Source: JARRNJ01 sp037385045
Lineage (GTDB): Bacteria; Pseudomonadota; Gammaproteobacteria; JASBUN01
Direction: 5' to 3'
Length of the DNA: 64,000 bases
Assembly: GCA_037385045.1 (NCBI GenBank)
Contig: JARRNJ010000005.1
Span: 1-64,000 of the forward strand
Shown here: positions 8,376 to 16,423 of the stretch, piece after piece
Position numbering within the stretch: the stretch's first letter is position 1
Layout: every line of letters starts with the position of its first letter
Program-made: the position numbers and the translations under genes
Notes under the pieces: model-generated
Database searches by the model: none
Told to the model about the DNA's origin: nothing
Seen by the model: only the letters and a program-made list of their open reading frames with translations

Positions 8376-9890
8376 ATGAGCGAACGAGAGCAACGGCCGG
8401 AGCGGCCGGACGAACACAAACTGATTGCCGAGCGGCGGGCCAAGCTCAAGGCGCTGCGCGAGCAGGGCGTTGCCTTTCCCAATGATTTTCGCCGCAACGT
8501 CATGGCGGGCGAGCTGCACGCCGAATACGGCGACAAGGACAACGACTTCTTCGAGGCCCAGGCCGTTCGGGTGCGGGTGGCCGGGCGCATGATGGGCAAG
8601 CGCGTCATGGGCAAGGCGAGCTTCGCCCATGTCATGGACATGTCAGGACGGATTCAGTTGTTCGTGCAGCGCGATGCCCTTCCGGAAGGGGTGTACCAGC
8701 AGTTCAAGGGCTGGGACATCGGTGATATCGTCGGTGCCGAGGGCACCCTGTTCCGGACCAAGACCGGCGAGCTGTCGGTGAAGGCCGAGCAGGTACGGCT
8801 GCTCACCAAAGCGCTGCGACCGTTGCCCGACAAGTACCACGGCCTTGCCGACACCGAAACCCGCTACCGCCAGCGCTACGTTGATCTGATCATGAACGAG
8901 ATGGCGCGTGAGACCTTCCGCACGCGCACCGCGATCATCAACCATATCCGCTCATTTCTGAACCGGCGCGGCTTTCTGGAAGTGGAAACGCCGATGATGC
9001 AGATGATCCCCGGCGGCGCCACCGCGCGGCCGTTCATCACCCACCACAACGCCCTGGACATGCAGCTGTTTCTGCGTATCGCGCCGGAGCTGTATTTGAA
9101 GCGGCTGGTGGTCGGTGGCTTCGAGCGGGTGTACGAAATCAACCGCAACTTCCGCAACGAGGGGCTGTCCACGCGCCACAATCCCGAATTCACCATGCTG
9201 GAGTTCTACGAGGCCTTTGCCGATTACCATGACCTGATGAATCTGACCGAGGAACTGGTGCGCGGCATTGCCGGGGAGGTAATCGGTGACACGTGCATCA
9301 CCTATCAGGGTGAGCGCTACGATTTCGGCAAACCTTTCGCCCGCATGACGGTCAAGGAGTCAATCCTGTATTTCAATCCGGACATGGGCCGGGAAATCCT
9401 CGAGGATCTGGACAAGGCGCGGCAGGCGGCCGACGCGCTGCAAATCCCGCTGAAGGAGTCCTGGGGGCTGGGCAAGGTGCAGATCGAGATTTTCGAGAAG
9501 ACCGTCGAGCACCGGCTCATGGATCCCACGTTTATCACCGCGTATCCCACCGAAGTGTCGCCGCTGGCCCGGCGCAACGATCGGGATCCGTTTGTCACCG
9601 ATCGTTTCGAGTTCTTTATCGCCGGGCGTGAGGTGGCCAACGGATTCTCGGAGCTCAACGATGCCGAGGACCAGGCCGAGCGTTTCCGCAAGCAGGTCGA
9701 GGAAAAGGAGGCGGGCGACGAGGAGGCCATGCACTTCGACGAGGATTATATCACGGCCCTGGAGCACGGCATGCCGCCCACCGCCGGCGAGGGCATCGGC
9801 ATCGACCGGCTGGTGATGTTCTTCACCGATTCGCCGTCGATCCGCGACGTGCTGCTGTTTCCCCACATGCGCCCGGAGCGCCAGGAGTAA
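8376..9890 (+). CDS. lysS: lysyl-tRNA synthetase, class II
   Basis: Charges tRNA-Lys with lysine. The 504-residue protein has the N-terminal OB-fold anticodon-binding domain (about residues 60-150), class II motif 2 (FRNEGLSTRHNPEFTMLEFYEA, about 265-285) and motif 3 at the C-terminus (GEGIGIDRLVMFFTD). Length and domain order are typical. The start at 8376 gives an acidic/basic N-terminal tail (MSEREQRPERPDEHK) as seen in other LysS. It is the last gene of the rpfE-recJ-prfB-lysS block; a repeat structure lies between it and the convergent HDOD gene. Confidence 0.97.
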   Translation: MSEREQRPERPDEHKLIAERRAKLKALREQGVAFPNDFRRNVMAGELHAEYGDKDNDFFEAQAVRVRVAGRMMGKRVMGKASFAHVMDMSGRIQLFVQRDALPEGVYQQFKGWDIGDIVGAEGTLFRTKTGELSVKAEQVRLLTKALRPLPDKYHGLADTETRYRQRYVDLIMNEMARETFRTRTAIINHIRSFLNRRGFLEVETPMMQMIPGGATARPFITHHNALDMQLFLRIAPELYLKRLVVGGFERVYEINRNFRNEGLSTRHNPEFTMLEFYEAFADYHDLMNLTEELVRGIAGEVIGDTCITYQGERYDFGKPFARMTVKESILYFNPDMGREILEDLDKARQAADALQIPLKESWGLGKVQIEIFEKTVEHRLMDPTFITAYPTEVSPLARRNDRDPFVTDRFEFFIAGREVANGFSELNDAEDQAERFRKQVEEKEAGDEEAMHFDEDYITALEHGMPPTAGEGIGIDRLVMFFTDSPSIRDVLLFPHMRPERQE

Positions 9891-9962
9891 GCGCCCGCCG
9901 CCAGCGCATCCGTCGGCACGCGTAGCTCGGATCGGGCGAAAGTGAAACCGGGCTAGGCGGGC

Positions 9963-10041
9963 GCAGTGGCGAGTGGCGAGTGGCGAGTGGCGAGTAGGGT
10001 AATTTCCGCCTCGCTACTCGCTACCAGCAACTCGCCACTGC
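9963..10041. repeat. tandem AGTGGCG heptamers inside a long imperfect hairpin
   Basis: Four tandem copies of AGTGGCG (9965-9992) are followed by a downstream complement. A perfect 12-bp inverted repeat pairs 9963-9974 (GCAGTGGCGAGT) with 10030-10041, and an inner 8-bp stem pairs 9990-9997 (GCGAGTAG) with 10014-10021. It sits between the convergent genes lysS and HDOD, so it could act as a bidirectional terminator, though no T-tract is visible; it also looks like a dispersed intergenic repeat. Confidence 0.7.
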
Positions 10042-10110
10042 AGCGGATGGTGCCGGTGTTCCGCAAATTTCCCGCGAACGTCAGGAATCCTCGCCGGGTT
10101 CAGGATACCG

Positions 10111-10959
10111 TCAATTGGGCGCGGTGATCAGGATGTGCTCGATTTCCTCGAGTTCTTCCTGGTGGTCCTCGATTTCCACCACATTGATGTCGGGTTCGAT
10201 GCCGAGTTTGGCGAACGCCGGTACGCTGCTCCAGTCCAGCCGGCTCACGGGATGCGAGGTGCCGATGTATCCCTGCAGGTTGGCCACGGTCACCACGTCG
10301 ACGTAATCCGCCGGCCCTTCATGCTCGCGCTGCAGGTCCTCGTGGCCCGCGGCCACCGCGATCAGGCTTTCCGGGAAGTCCCAGCTGGTGAGAATCTGCG
10401 CCCCGAGGATCGGATGCAGCTTGTCGATCAACCGGTCCAGCAACTCGTCGTTCTCCGCCAGTTCGGGCATGTCCTCGGCCCGCACCAGGATCGGCAGGAT
10501 GCCGATGTCGTGAATCAGGCCGCCAAGCATCGCCTGATCCTTTTGCAGTCCGGGCGTACGGGCAGCGAGCACGCGACTGATGGCCGCCACTTGAACATTA
10601 TGCTCCCACAGCTGCCGCAGGCGCTGGTCAAGGCCCTCGGTGGTGGCTTGAAACATCTGTTGCATCACTAAGCTGGTGATCAGGTTGCGTACCACCGCGT
10701 AGCCCATGCGGGCAATGGCCGTCTGCAGGTTGTCGATGGGGTTGCGGGCCCGGTAGAGCGGGCTGTTGGCCACCCGCAACAGGCGTGCCGACAGCGACGC
10801 GTCGGTGGCCACGATGTCGGCAATCTGGCCGGCGCTGGTATTGTCGTCTTCGACCGCGTCGCGCACGCGCAGGGCGACCTCCGGCAGGGTTGGAAGCACT
10901 AAGTCGTTGTTTGCAATGTCCTCTTGGAGCTGGCTCAGCAGTGCGTCTTCGGTAACCAC
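10111..10959 (-). CDS. HDOD-domain signalling protein
   Basis: A 282-residue cytoplasmic protein that is almost entirely one HDOD domain. Typical stretches are LPTLPEVALRVRDAVED, IADIVATDASLSARLLRVAN and AIARMGYAVVRNLI, followed by LGGLIHDIGILPIL, where an HD pair survives. HDOD proteins are relatives of HD-GYP phosphodiesterases that mostly lack full catalytic residues and serve in signalling and cell-cycle or motility control. The GTG start at 10959 is supported by GGAGG about 5 nt upstream on the minus strand. It stands alone, convergent with lysS and downstream of ygfZ by 81 nt on the same strand, so it may be cotranscribed with ygfZ. Role unknown. Confidence 0.85.
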   Translation of the reverse strand: MVTEDALLSQLQEDIANNDLVLPTLPEVALRVRDAVEDDNTSAGQIADIVATDASLSARLLRVANSPLYRARNPIDNLQTAIARMGYAVVRNLITSLVMQQMFQATTEGLDQRLRQLWEHNVQVAAISRVLAARTPGLQKDQAMLGGLIHDIGILPILVRAEDMPELAENDELLDRLIDKLHPILGAQILTSWDFPESLIAVAAGHEDLQREHEGPADYVDVVTVANLQGYIGTSHPVSRLDWSSVPAFAKLGIEPDINVVEIEDHQEELEEIEHILITAPN

Positions 10960-11040
10960 CGGCGACCTCCGTTGGCGGTTTGCATGGGTATGGGCGCCTT
11001 GTCCGCGCGGCGCCTCGGTGTACCGAAGTGTATCGGCCGT

Positions 11041-12105
11041 TCAGGCCTGATCCTGAGACCCGGCGGCGTCGAAGGCGTACGGGAGGGGTTCAAAATGCAG
11101 CACGGGACCGTTGACGTCCTGGAGGCGGATCTCATCGGCTTCCTGGCTGGCGATTTCCACCACCGCAAGCAGTTCGCAGCCGCCGTCCGGGGAGCGGGCG
11201 GCGCTGACCACCCTGCCGGCCCCCTGGCCGCTGGTGGAGCCGGCGGCAGACAGGGCCGTCCCCGGGGCCGGACACTCGACGCCGTCGATCCGGGCGCGGT
11301 ACATGCGCCGCTTGAGCCTGCCCAGATATTGCATGCGAGCAACCACCTCCTGGCCGGTATAGCAGCCCTTGGTGAAGCTCAGGCCGTCGACGAACTGCAT
11401 GTTCACCATTTGCGGAACGAATGCGTCCGCTGTCGCCGCGTACACCACCGGCACGCCGGCACGGATGTCGAGCAGCCGCCACGCCTCTTCGCCCACCGGT
11501 GCGGCACGCACGTCGAGCAGGGTCCAGAGCTTCTGGATAGCCTCCAACTCGCCGTAGATTTCGAAACGCGGATGGGGGCCGTGCAGCCGCAAGATGGTTA
11601 CGGCGTCGGTTTGCAGTACGTCGTGGGGGTGCTCGGGGGCGGCACCGAAACGGTTGTGCAGCTGTTTGGCGGCGTCGGGCCCCGAGTAGCCGATGCGCAC
11701 CCAGTGGTCGCTGGCGTCTTCCAGCGTGATCCGGGCCCGCAGCACGAACATCCGCAGCCGCTTCAGGGTGACCTCAACCTGTTCCCGCGGCATGCGCAGG
11801 TAGTAGGTGTCGCCGCGCTGAAATACCATGAAATTGGCAAGGATTCGGCCCTTTGGGCTGCAAAATCCGCTGAGCTGGCTGTGGTTGGGCGACACTTGGC
11901 GCATATCGTTGGTAAGCTGGCCCTGCAGGAATTCCTGAGCGTCGGCGCCCGAGGCCGAAACCAGTCCGGTGTGGGACAGGTCGGCAATGACTTCGCCCGT
12001 GGTTACCACGCGTCTTTCCCGCTCGCCATTGCCGAAGCTGACAACCGTGCCGTCGTCAAACTCAGCGCCCTTGTGTTCCAGAAAGGACTTCCATTCGGGT
12101 TTCAT
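11041..12105 (-). CDS. ygfZ: tRNA-modifying / Fe-S cluster assembly protein YgfZ
   Basis: A folate-binding GcvT-like protein needed for activity of certain Fe-S enzymes such as MiaB. The diagnostic motif KGCYTGQEVVARM is at about residues 240-252, with the conserved cysteine. The 354-residue length is typical. It is divergent from the sdh operon, whose SdhB carries three Fe-S clusters; ygfZ next to sdhE/sdh genes is a known arrangement in gammaproteobacteria (E. coli ygfZ lies beside sdhE/ygfX). Starts at the ATG 12105, with a 229-nt divergent intergenic region. Confidence 0.93.
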   Translation of the reverse strand: MKPEWKSFLEHKGAEFDDGTVVSFGNGERERRVVTTGEVIADLSHTGLVSASGADAQEFLQGQLTNDMRQVSPNHSQLSGFCSPKGRILANFMVFQRGDTYYLRMPREQVEVTLKRLRMFVLRARITLEDASDHWVRIGYSGPDAAKQLHNRFGAAPEHPHDVLQTDAVTILRLHGPHPRFEIYGELEAIQKLWTLLDVRAAPVGEEAWRLLDIRAGVPVVYAATADAFVPQMVNMQFVDGLSFTKGCYTGQEVVARMQYLGRLKRRMYRARIDGVECPAPGTALSAAGSTSGQGAGRVVSAARSPDGGCELLAVVEIASQEADEIRLQDVNGPVLHFEPLPYAFDAAGSQDQA

Positions 12106-12201
12106 CGGACATTCACCGGTAGTTCGGGGACCCGACCATCTTAGACAAACCCCATGTCGTTGTCAGCAGGCCGTGGCGCGGCCCATATGCGGCCCTGCAC
12201 C

Positions 12202-12230
12202 TTGAGAGTATTGGCGGCGGGGATTATGAT
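12202..12230 (+). promoter_or_regulatory. candidate sigma-70 promoter of the sdh operon
   Basis: TTGAGA (12202-12207), a 17-nt spacer and TATGAT (12225-12230) match the sigma-70 consensus at five of six bases each. A start near 12237 gives a leader of about 98 nt before sdhC, long enough for small-RNA control as known for enterobacterial sdhC, but no such site was identified. Confidence 0.55.
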
Positions 12231-12334
12231 TGGCGCGGGATCATACGATCACTGAGTGGCGCAACGGGCCGAAGCAGGAAGGTCGAGTGCGCGGGTCCGC
12301 CGACACGTCACCCGGGAAAGGCACCCAACGACAG

Positions 12335-12715
12335 ATGCCAAGTCAGCCACGCAGGCCGATTTACCTGAACCTGTTTCAGATTCGCCAGTCCGTAACCGCC
12401 GTCTTATCCATCCTTCATCGATTGAGCGGCGTGCTGATGGCGTTGGGCGCCCCGTACTGGATCTATTTGTTCGGTTTGTCGCTCGAGGGCCCGCAGGGCT
12501 ACGCCCGTGTGGGCGCCGTCGTCGCGACCCCCGGATTCCGGATTATCGCCGTACTCTACGTTTGGGCCCTGGCCCATCACCTGCTGGCGGGCGTGCGCTA
12601 TCTGCTGCTGGACGTGGATATCGGCGTCGGGCGCGAACCCGCCCGCAGAGGCGCATGGCTGGTGAACTTCGCCGGGGTGGCGGTGGCGCTGATCTTTCTC
12701 GGGGCGCTGCTGTGA
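12335..12715 (+). CDS. sdhC: succinate dehydrogenase cytochrome b556 subunit
   Basis: Membrane anchor that carries haem b and the quinone site of complex II. The 126-residue protein has three predicted TM helices, the SILHRLSGVL signature (about residues 22-31) and the haem-ligand histidine in WALAHHLLAGVRYLLLD (about 80-95). The ATG at 12335 was chosen over the upstream GTG at 12230 because MPSQPRRPIYLNLFQIR is the normal N-terminus. sdhC and sdhD overlap by 4 nt (GTGA). Confidence 0.95.
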   Translation: MPSQPRRPIYLNLFQIRQSVTAVLSILHRLSGVLMALGAPYWIYLFGLSLEGPQGYARVGAVVATPGFRIIAVLYVWALAHHLLAGVRYLLLDVDIGVGREPARRGAWLVNFAGVAVALIFLGALL

Positions 12716-13053
12716 CCCGCGCGGTGAACGGGTTGCGTGCCTGGCTGCTGCAGCGTGTCAGCGCCCTGTACCTGATTTTTTTCACCCTTTACCTGGTGCT
12801 GCATTTTCTGTTCAACCCGCCCGCCGACTATGCCCAGTGGCGCGCATGGGTGGCGGCGCCGGCCGTCGGCAGCGGCGTGGCGGTGTTTTTTGCCATGTTG
12901 CTGATCCACATGTGGGTCGGCCTGCGGGATGTGGTCATCGACTACGTGCATCCGTTTGCCGTGCGCCTGACGGTGCTGGCGCTGGTTGCGCTGACCCTAT
13001 TGGGTGCCGGGGCCTGGGCGGCACTGATTCTGGCGAGGACGCTGTTGACGTGA
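12712..13053 (+). CDS. sdhD: succinate dehydrogenase membrane anchor subunit
   Basis: The second membrane anchor of complex II, 113 residues with three TM helices. The segments ALYLIFFTLYLVLHFLF and LLIHMWVGLRDVVIDYVH are characteristic; the latter holds the conserved histidine and the DY motif near the quinone site. The GTG start at 12712 overlaps the sdhC stop (GTGA), and the stop overlaps the sdhA GTG in the same way, so translation of C, D and A is probably coupled. A GTG at 12724 is a possible alternative start. Confidence 0.92.
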   Translation: MTRAVNGLRAWLLQRVSALYLIFFTLYLVLHFLFNPPADYAQWRAWVAAPAVGSGVAVFFAMLLIHMWVGLRDVVIDYVHPFAVRLTVLALVALTLLGAGAWAALILARTLLT

Positions 13054-14810
13054 ATCTACCGCGGCGCAGATTCGACACCCTGATCATCGGCGCCGGCGGC
13101 GGCGGTTTGCGTGCCGCCCTGCAGCTGTCGGAGGCCGACGCGCAGGTGGCCGTGGTGTCGAAAGTGTTTCCGACGCGCTCGCATACGGTGGCGGCGCAGG
13201 GCGGGGTGAACGCGGCGTTGGCCAATGTGCTGCCCGACAATTGGCACTGGCACATGTTCGATACCGTCAAGGGCAGTGATTATCTGGGCGACCAGGACGC
13301 GATCGAGTACATGTGCCGGGCGGCGTCGCGCATTGTCTACGAGCTGGAACACTTCGGCGTTCCGTTTTCGCGGCTGGACAACGGAAGCATCTACCAGCGG
13401 GCTTTCGGCGGGCAGAGCCGGGATTTCGGCGGCGAGCAGGCCGCGCGCACCTGCGCCGCCGCCGACCGCACCGGTCATGCGATCCTGCATTCGCTGTACC
13501 AGCAGAATATCCGCGCCAAGACCCACTTTTTCGACGAGTATTTCGCCGTGGACCTGGTGCGCGACGCTCATGGCTACGCCCTGGGCGCGGTGGTCATGGA
13601 GATCGAAACCGGCGAGCCGTTGCTGATCGAGGCCAAGACCACGCTCATTGCCACCGGCGGGGTGGGTCAGTTGTTCCGCACCAACACCAACGCGCTGATC
13701 AATACCGGCGACGGTCTGGGTATGGCGCTGCGCATCGGTGTTCCTTTGCAGGACATGGAATTTTTCCAGTTCCATCCCACGGGCATCGCCGGCAAGGGCA
13801 TGCTGATCACCGAGGGGGCCCGCGGTGAAGGCGGCTACCTGGTGAACAGTGAAGGCGAGCGTTTCATGGAGCGCTACGCGCCGCACGCCAAGGACCTGGC
13901 CAGCCGTGACGTGGTCAGCCGCGCCATCGCCACCGAGGTGCGGGAAGGCCGCGGCTGCGGGTCCGACCGGGACCACGTGCTGCTGCGCCTCGATCACCTG
14001 GGTAGTGAAGTCGTGACCAAGCGCCTGCCGGGCATTCGCGATCTGTCGCTGACCTTCCTGCACATCGATCCGGCCAACGAGCCGATTCCGGTGTTTCCCA
14101 CCGCCCATTACACCATGGGCGGCATTCCCACCAACCGTTTCGGCCAGGTGGTGGTGCCGGAGCGCCACGGCCCGGAGGAGCCCGTGCCGGGCCTGTACGC
14201 GGCGGGCGAATGCGCCTGCGTTTCGGTGCATGGGGCCAACCGCCTGGGCGGCAATTCGCTGCTGGATATCCTGGTGTTCGGCCGTGCCGCCGCCAACCAT
14301 ATCATCGAGTTCCTGGTGGAGAACCGCTACCATCGGCCGCTGGCCGAATCTGACATTGACCCGGCGCTGGAGCGCCTGGCCCGCTGGGATCAGCGCGGCG
14401 ACGGTGAGTCGGTGGACGGGCTGCGCGCCGAACTGAAAAAGACCATGGAGGATCATTGCGGGGTATTCCGCGACCAGGCCGTGCTCGACGAGGGCGTCGC
14501 CAAGGTGGAACAGCTGGCCGCTCGGCTCAAGGACGTGCGTCTGCGGGATCACAGCAAGATTTTCAATACCGCCCGGGTCGAGGCGCTGGAGCTGGAAAAC
14601 CTGATGGCCTGCGCCCAGGCCACCATTTGCGCGGCGGCGGCGCGCCATGAGAGCCGCGGCGCGCACACGCGAATTGATCATCCGGAGCGGGACGACGAGC
14701 ATTGGCTCAAGCACAGCCTGTACCTTCCCGACGGGCGTCTCGATTACAAGCCGGTGCGGATCAAACCGTTGACCGTGGATTCGTTTCCGCCCAAGGCACG
14801 GGTGTATTGA
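13050..14810 (+). CDS. sdhA: succinate dehydrogenase flavoprotein subunit
   Basis: Oxidises succinate to fumarate with covalently bound FAD, on the cytoplasmic face of complex II. 586 residues. The N-terminal dinucleotide-binding motif is LIIGAGGGGLRAAL, and the flavinylated histidine is in FPTRSHTVAAQGGVNAAL (about residue 45). The substrate-site stretch HPTGIAGKGMLITEGARGEGG and the C-terminal RVEALELENLMACAQAT are intact. The GTG start at 13050 overlaps the sdhD stop codon by 4 nt. Flavinylation is expected to need SdhE, encoded just downstream. Confidence 0.98.
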   Translation: MNLPRRRFDTLIIGAGGGGLRAALQLSEADAQVAVVSKVFPTRSHTVAAQGGVNAALANVLPDNWHWHMFDTVKGSDYLGDQDAIEYMCRAASRIVYELEHFGVPFSRLDNGSIYQRAFGGQSRDFGGEQAARTCAAADRTGHAILHSLYQQNIRAKTHFFDEYFAVDLVRDAHGYALGAVVMEIETGEPLLIEAKTTLIATGGVGQLFRTNTNALINTGDGLGMALRIGVPLQDMEFFQFHPTGIAGKGMLITEGARGEGGYLVNSEGERFMERYAPHAKDLASRDVVSRAIATEVREGRGCGSDRDHVLLRLDHLGSEVVTKRLPGIRDLSLTFLHIDPANEPIPVFPTAHYTMGGIPTNRFGQVVVPERHGPEEPVPGLYAAGECACVSVHGANRLGGNSLLDILVFGRAAANHIIEFLVENRYHRPLAESDIDPALERLARWDQRGDGESVDGLRAELKKTMEDHCGVFRDQAVLDEGVAKVEQLAARLKDVRLRDHSKIFNTARVEALELENLMACAQATICAAAARHESRGAHTRIDHPERDDEHWLKHSLYLPDGRLDYKPVRIKPLTVDSFPPKARVY

Positions 14811-14897
14811 GGACGGAGCGACACGCCGCCACAGGCAGCGGCAGTTCAACACAAGTGCGGCCCGCCGGCGGCAGACGGGCGGCGACAGGAAGCAGCA

Positions 14898-15593
14898 ATG
14901 CGATTCTCGATATACCGCTACAATCCGGACACTGACGGCAAGCCGTACATGCAGGACTTCGAGCTGGATCAGGTCCGACCCGGGATGATGCTCCTGGACG
15001 CATTGTTGGCGCTCAAGGAGCAGGACGAAACCTTGAGCTTCCGTCGTTCATGCCAGGAAGGCGTGTGCGGGTCGGATGCCATGAACATCAACGGCCGCAA
15101 CGGCCTGGCCTGCATCACGCCCTTGGCCAAGCTCAAAACGCCGGTGGTGATCCGGCCGCTGCCGGGTGTGCCGGTGATCCGGGACCTGGTGGTGGATCTC
15201 AGCGGTTTCTACCGCCAGTATCGCCAGGTCAAACCCTACCTCATCGTCAAGGATCCCGAGCCCGAGGTCGAGCGTCCGCAGACCCCCGCCGAGCGCGAGC
15301 GGCTCGACGGCCTGTACGAGTGCATTCTGTGCGCGTGCTGCAGCACATCGTGCCCGTCGTTCTGGTGGAATCCCGACAAATTCCTCGGCCCGGCGGCGCT
15401 GTTGCAGGCCTGGCGGTTCCTGGCCGACAACCGCGATCAGGCGACCGAGGAGCGGCTCGCCGACCTGGAAGGACCTTACCGCCTGTTCCGTTGTCACAGC
15501 ATCATGAACTGCGTCGACGTCTGCCCCAAGGGGTTGAATCCGACCCGCGCTATCGGCTTGATCAAACACAAAATGCTCAAGGACTCCGTGTGA
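14898..15593 (+). CDS. sdhB: succinate dehydrogenase iron-sulfur subunit
   Basis: Passes electrons from FAD to quinone through [2Fe-2S], [4Fe-4S] and [3Fe-4S] clusters. 231 residues. The ferredoxin-type cysteines are in SCQEGVCGSDAM and the following LAC; the second set is CILCACCSTSCPSFWWNP; the third is RCHSIMNCVDVCPKGLNP. All ligands are present. An 87-nt gap separates it from sdhA, and sdhE follows 68 nt downstream. Confidence 0.98.
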   Translation: MRFSIYRYNPDTDGKPYMQDFELDQVRPGMMLLDALLALKEQDETLSFRRSCQEGVCGSDAMNINGRNGLACITPLAKLKTPVVIRPLPGVPVIRDLVVDLSGFYRQYRQVKPYLIVKDPEPEVERPQTPAERERLDGLYECILCACCSTSCPSFWWNPDKFLGPAALLQAWRFLADNRDQATEERLADLEGPYRLFRCHSIMNCVDVCPKGLNPTRAIGLIKHKMLKDSV

Positions 15594-15661
15594 CCCGCCG
15601 GATCGATTTGACGCCGCCCCCATCGACCGGTTAGCGTGACCATCGGGGGTCGGTTATAGTT

Positions 15662-15907
15662 ATGAGTGTGGCACCGTCGAAACAGCAGGTGGCGTGGCGT
15701 TGCCGGCGCGGCATGCTCGAGCTGGATCTGCTGTTGCAACAGTTTGTGAATCAGCGCTACGACAGCCTTGACGCAGCCACGAGAACGGCCTTTGTGACGC
15801 TGCTCGACTACCCCGATGCCGTGTTGCTGGATCTGTTGATGGGGCGGTCGGCCACCGCGGATCCGGAGATAGCCCGTGTCGTCGAAAACATCCGAGCCGC
15901 CACTTAG
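15662..15907 (+). CDS. sdhE: FAD assembly factor SdhE
   Basis: An 81-residue protein needed for covalent attachment of FAD to SdhA. The RGMLELDLLLQQF motif (about residues 16-28), with the RGxxE core that contacts the flavoprotein, is present. The 3' end overlaps cptA by 32 nt. Its place right after sdhCDAB supports the assignment. Confidence 0.93.
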   Translation: MSVAPSKQQVAWRCRRGMLELDLLLQQFVNQRYDSLDAATRTAFVTLLDYPDAVLLDLLMGRSATADPEIARVVENIRAAT

Positions 15908-16334
15908 ACTGGAACCGCGCAGCTCCCGGCAACTGGCGCTGGCCCTGTTGCTGGTTCACGCCGCGACGATGACGGCGGTGGTGAATCTCGCCCTTCCGGC
16001 CTGGATGATCATGGGTCTGGCCGGCACGGTGGTCATGAGTCTCTACATCACGTTCAATACCCAGGTCCTCGGCCGGGGCCGCTTTGCCCTGTGTTCGCTG
16101 GTGTGGGAGGTCGATGGGGACTGGACCGTGATTTCGGCCGACGGCACCGAGCACAAGGCATGGCTGCGTCCCAGTTCGGTGGCCTATGCGTGGCTGGTTA
16201 TTCTCAACCTGGTTGTGCAGGGCGAGGGCAACCGCTCCCTGGTGCTGATGCAGGATTCCCTCGATGCCCGCACGTTCCGCCGTCTGCTGGTGCGGCTCCG
16301 GCTTGAGGGCAACCGCCAGAACTCGGGCAAGTAA
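15876..16334 (+). CDS. cptA: CptA/YgfX-like membrane protein
   Basis: A 152-residue inner-membrane protein of the YgfX family. Two adjacent TM helices lie near residues 18-60, followed by a soluble C-terminal domain (WEVDGDWTVISADG, QDSLDARTFRRLLVRLRL). In E. coli, ygfX is cotranscribed with sdhE (ygfY) and was described as the toxin of a possible toxin-antitoxin pair (CptAB), a function that remains debated; linkage to complex II assembly is the more likely role here. The GTG start at 15876 lies inside sdhE in another frame; a start further in is possible. Confidence 0.75.
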   Translation: MSSKTSEPPLRLEPRSSRQLALALLLVHAATMTAVVNLALPAWMIMGLAGTVVMSLYITFNTQVLGRGRFALCSLVWEVDGDWTVISADGTEHKAWLRPSSVAYAWLVILNLVVQGEGNRSLVLMQDSLDARTFRRLLVRLRLEGNRQNSGK

Positions 16335-16373
16335 CGCCGGCCGCAAGTCCCGCGGCCACTGTCTGCCAGTCTG

Positions 16374-16388
16374 CAAGAATAATTCTTG
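16374..16388. other. AT-rich palindrome between convergent cptA and nadB
   Basis: CAAGAATAATTCTTG is a perfect 7+1+7 dyad in the 89-nt convergent gap. It may contribute to termination or bind a regulator; no T-tract follows it on either strand. Confidence 0.35.
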
Positions 16389-16423
16389 GAAGTTATTTCA
16401 AGTAGCGGAAATATGGCCCTATT

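Noticed and set aside
13056..14852. A 598-codon minus-strand frame opposite sdhA
   Set aside because: Same reason; sdhA is certain.
15662..16334. sdhE-cptA as a toxin-antitoxin pair
   Set aside because: The CptAB idea exists for E. coli, but here the pair follows a complete sdh operon and is better explained by SdhA flavinylation.
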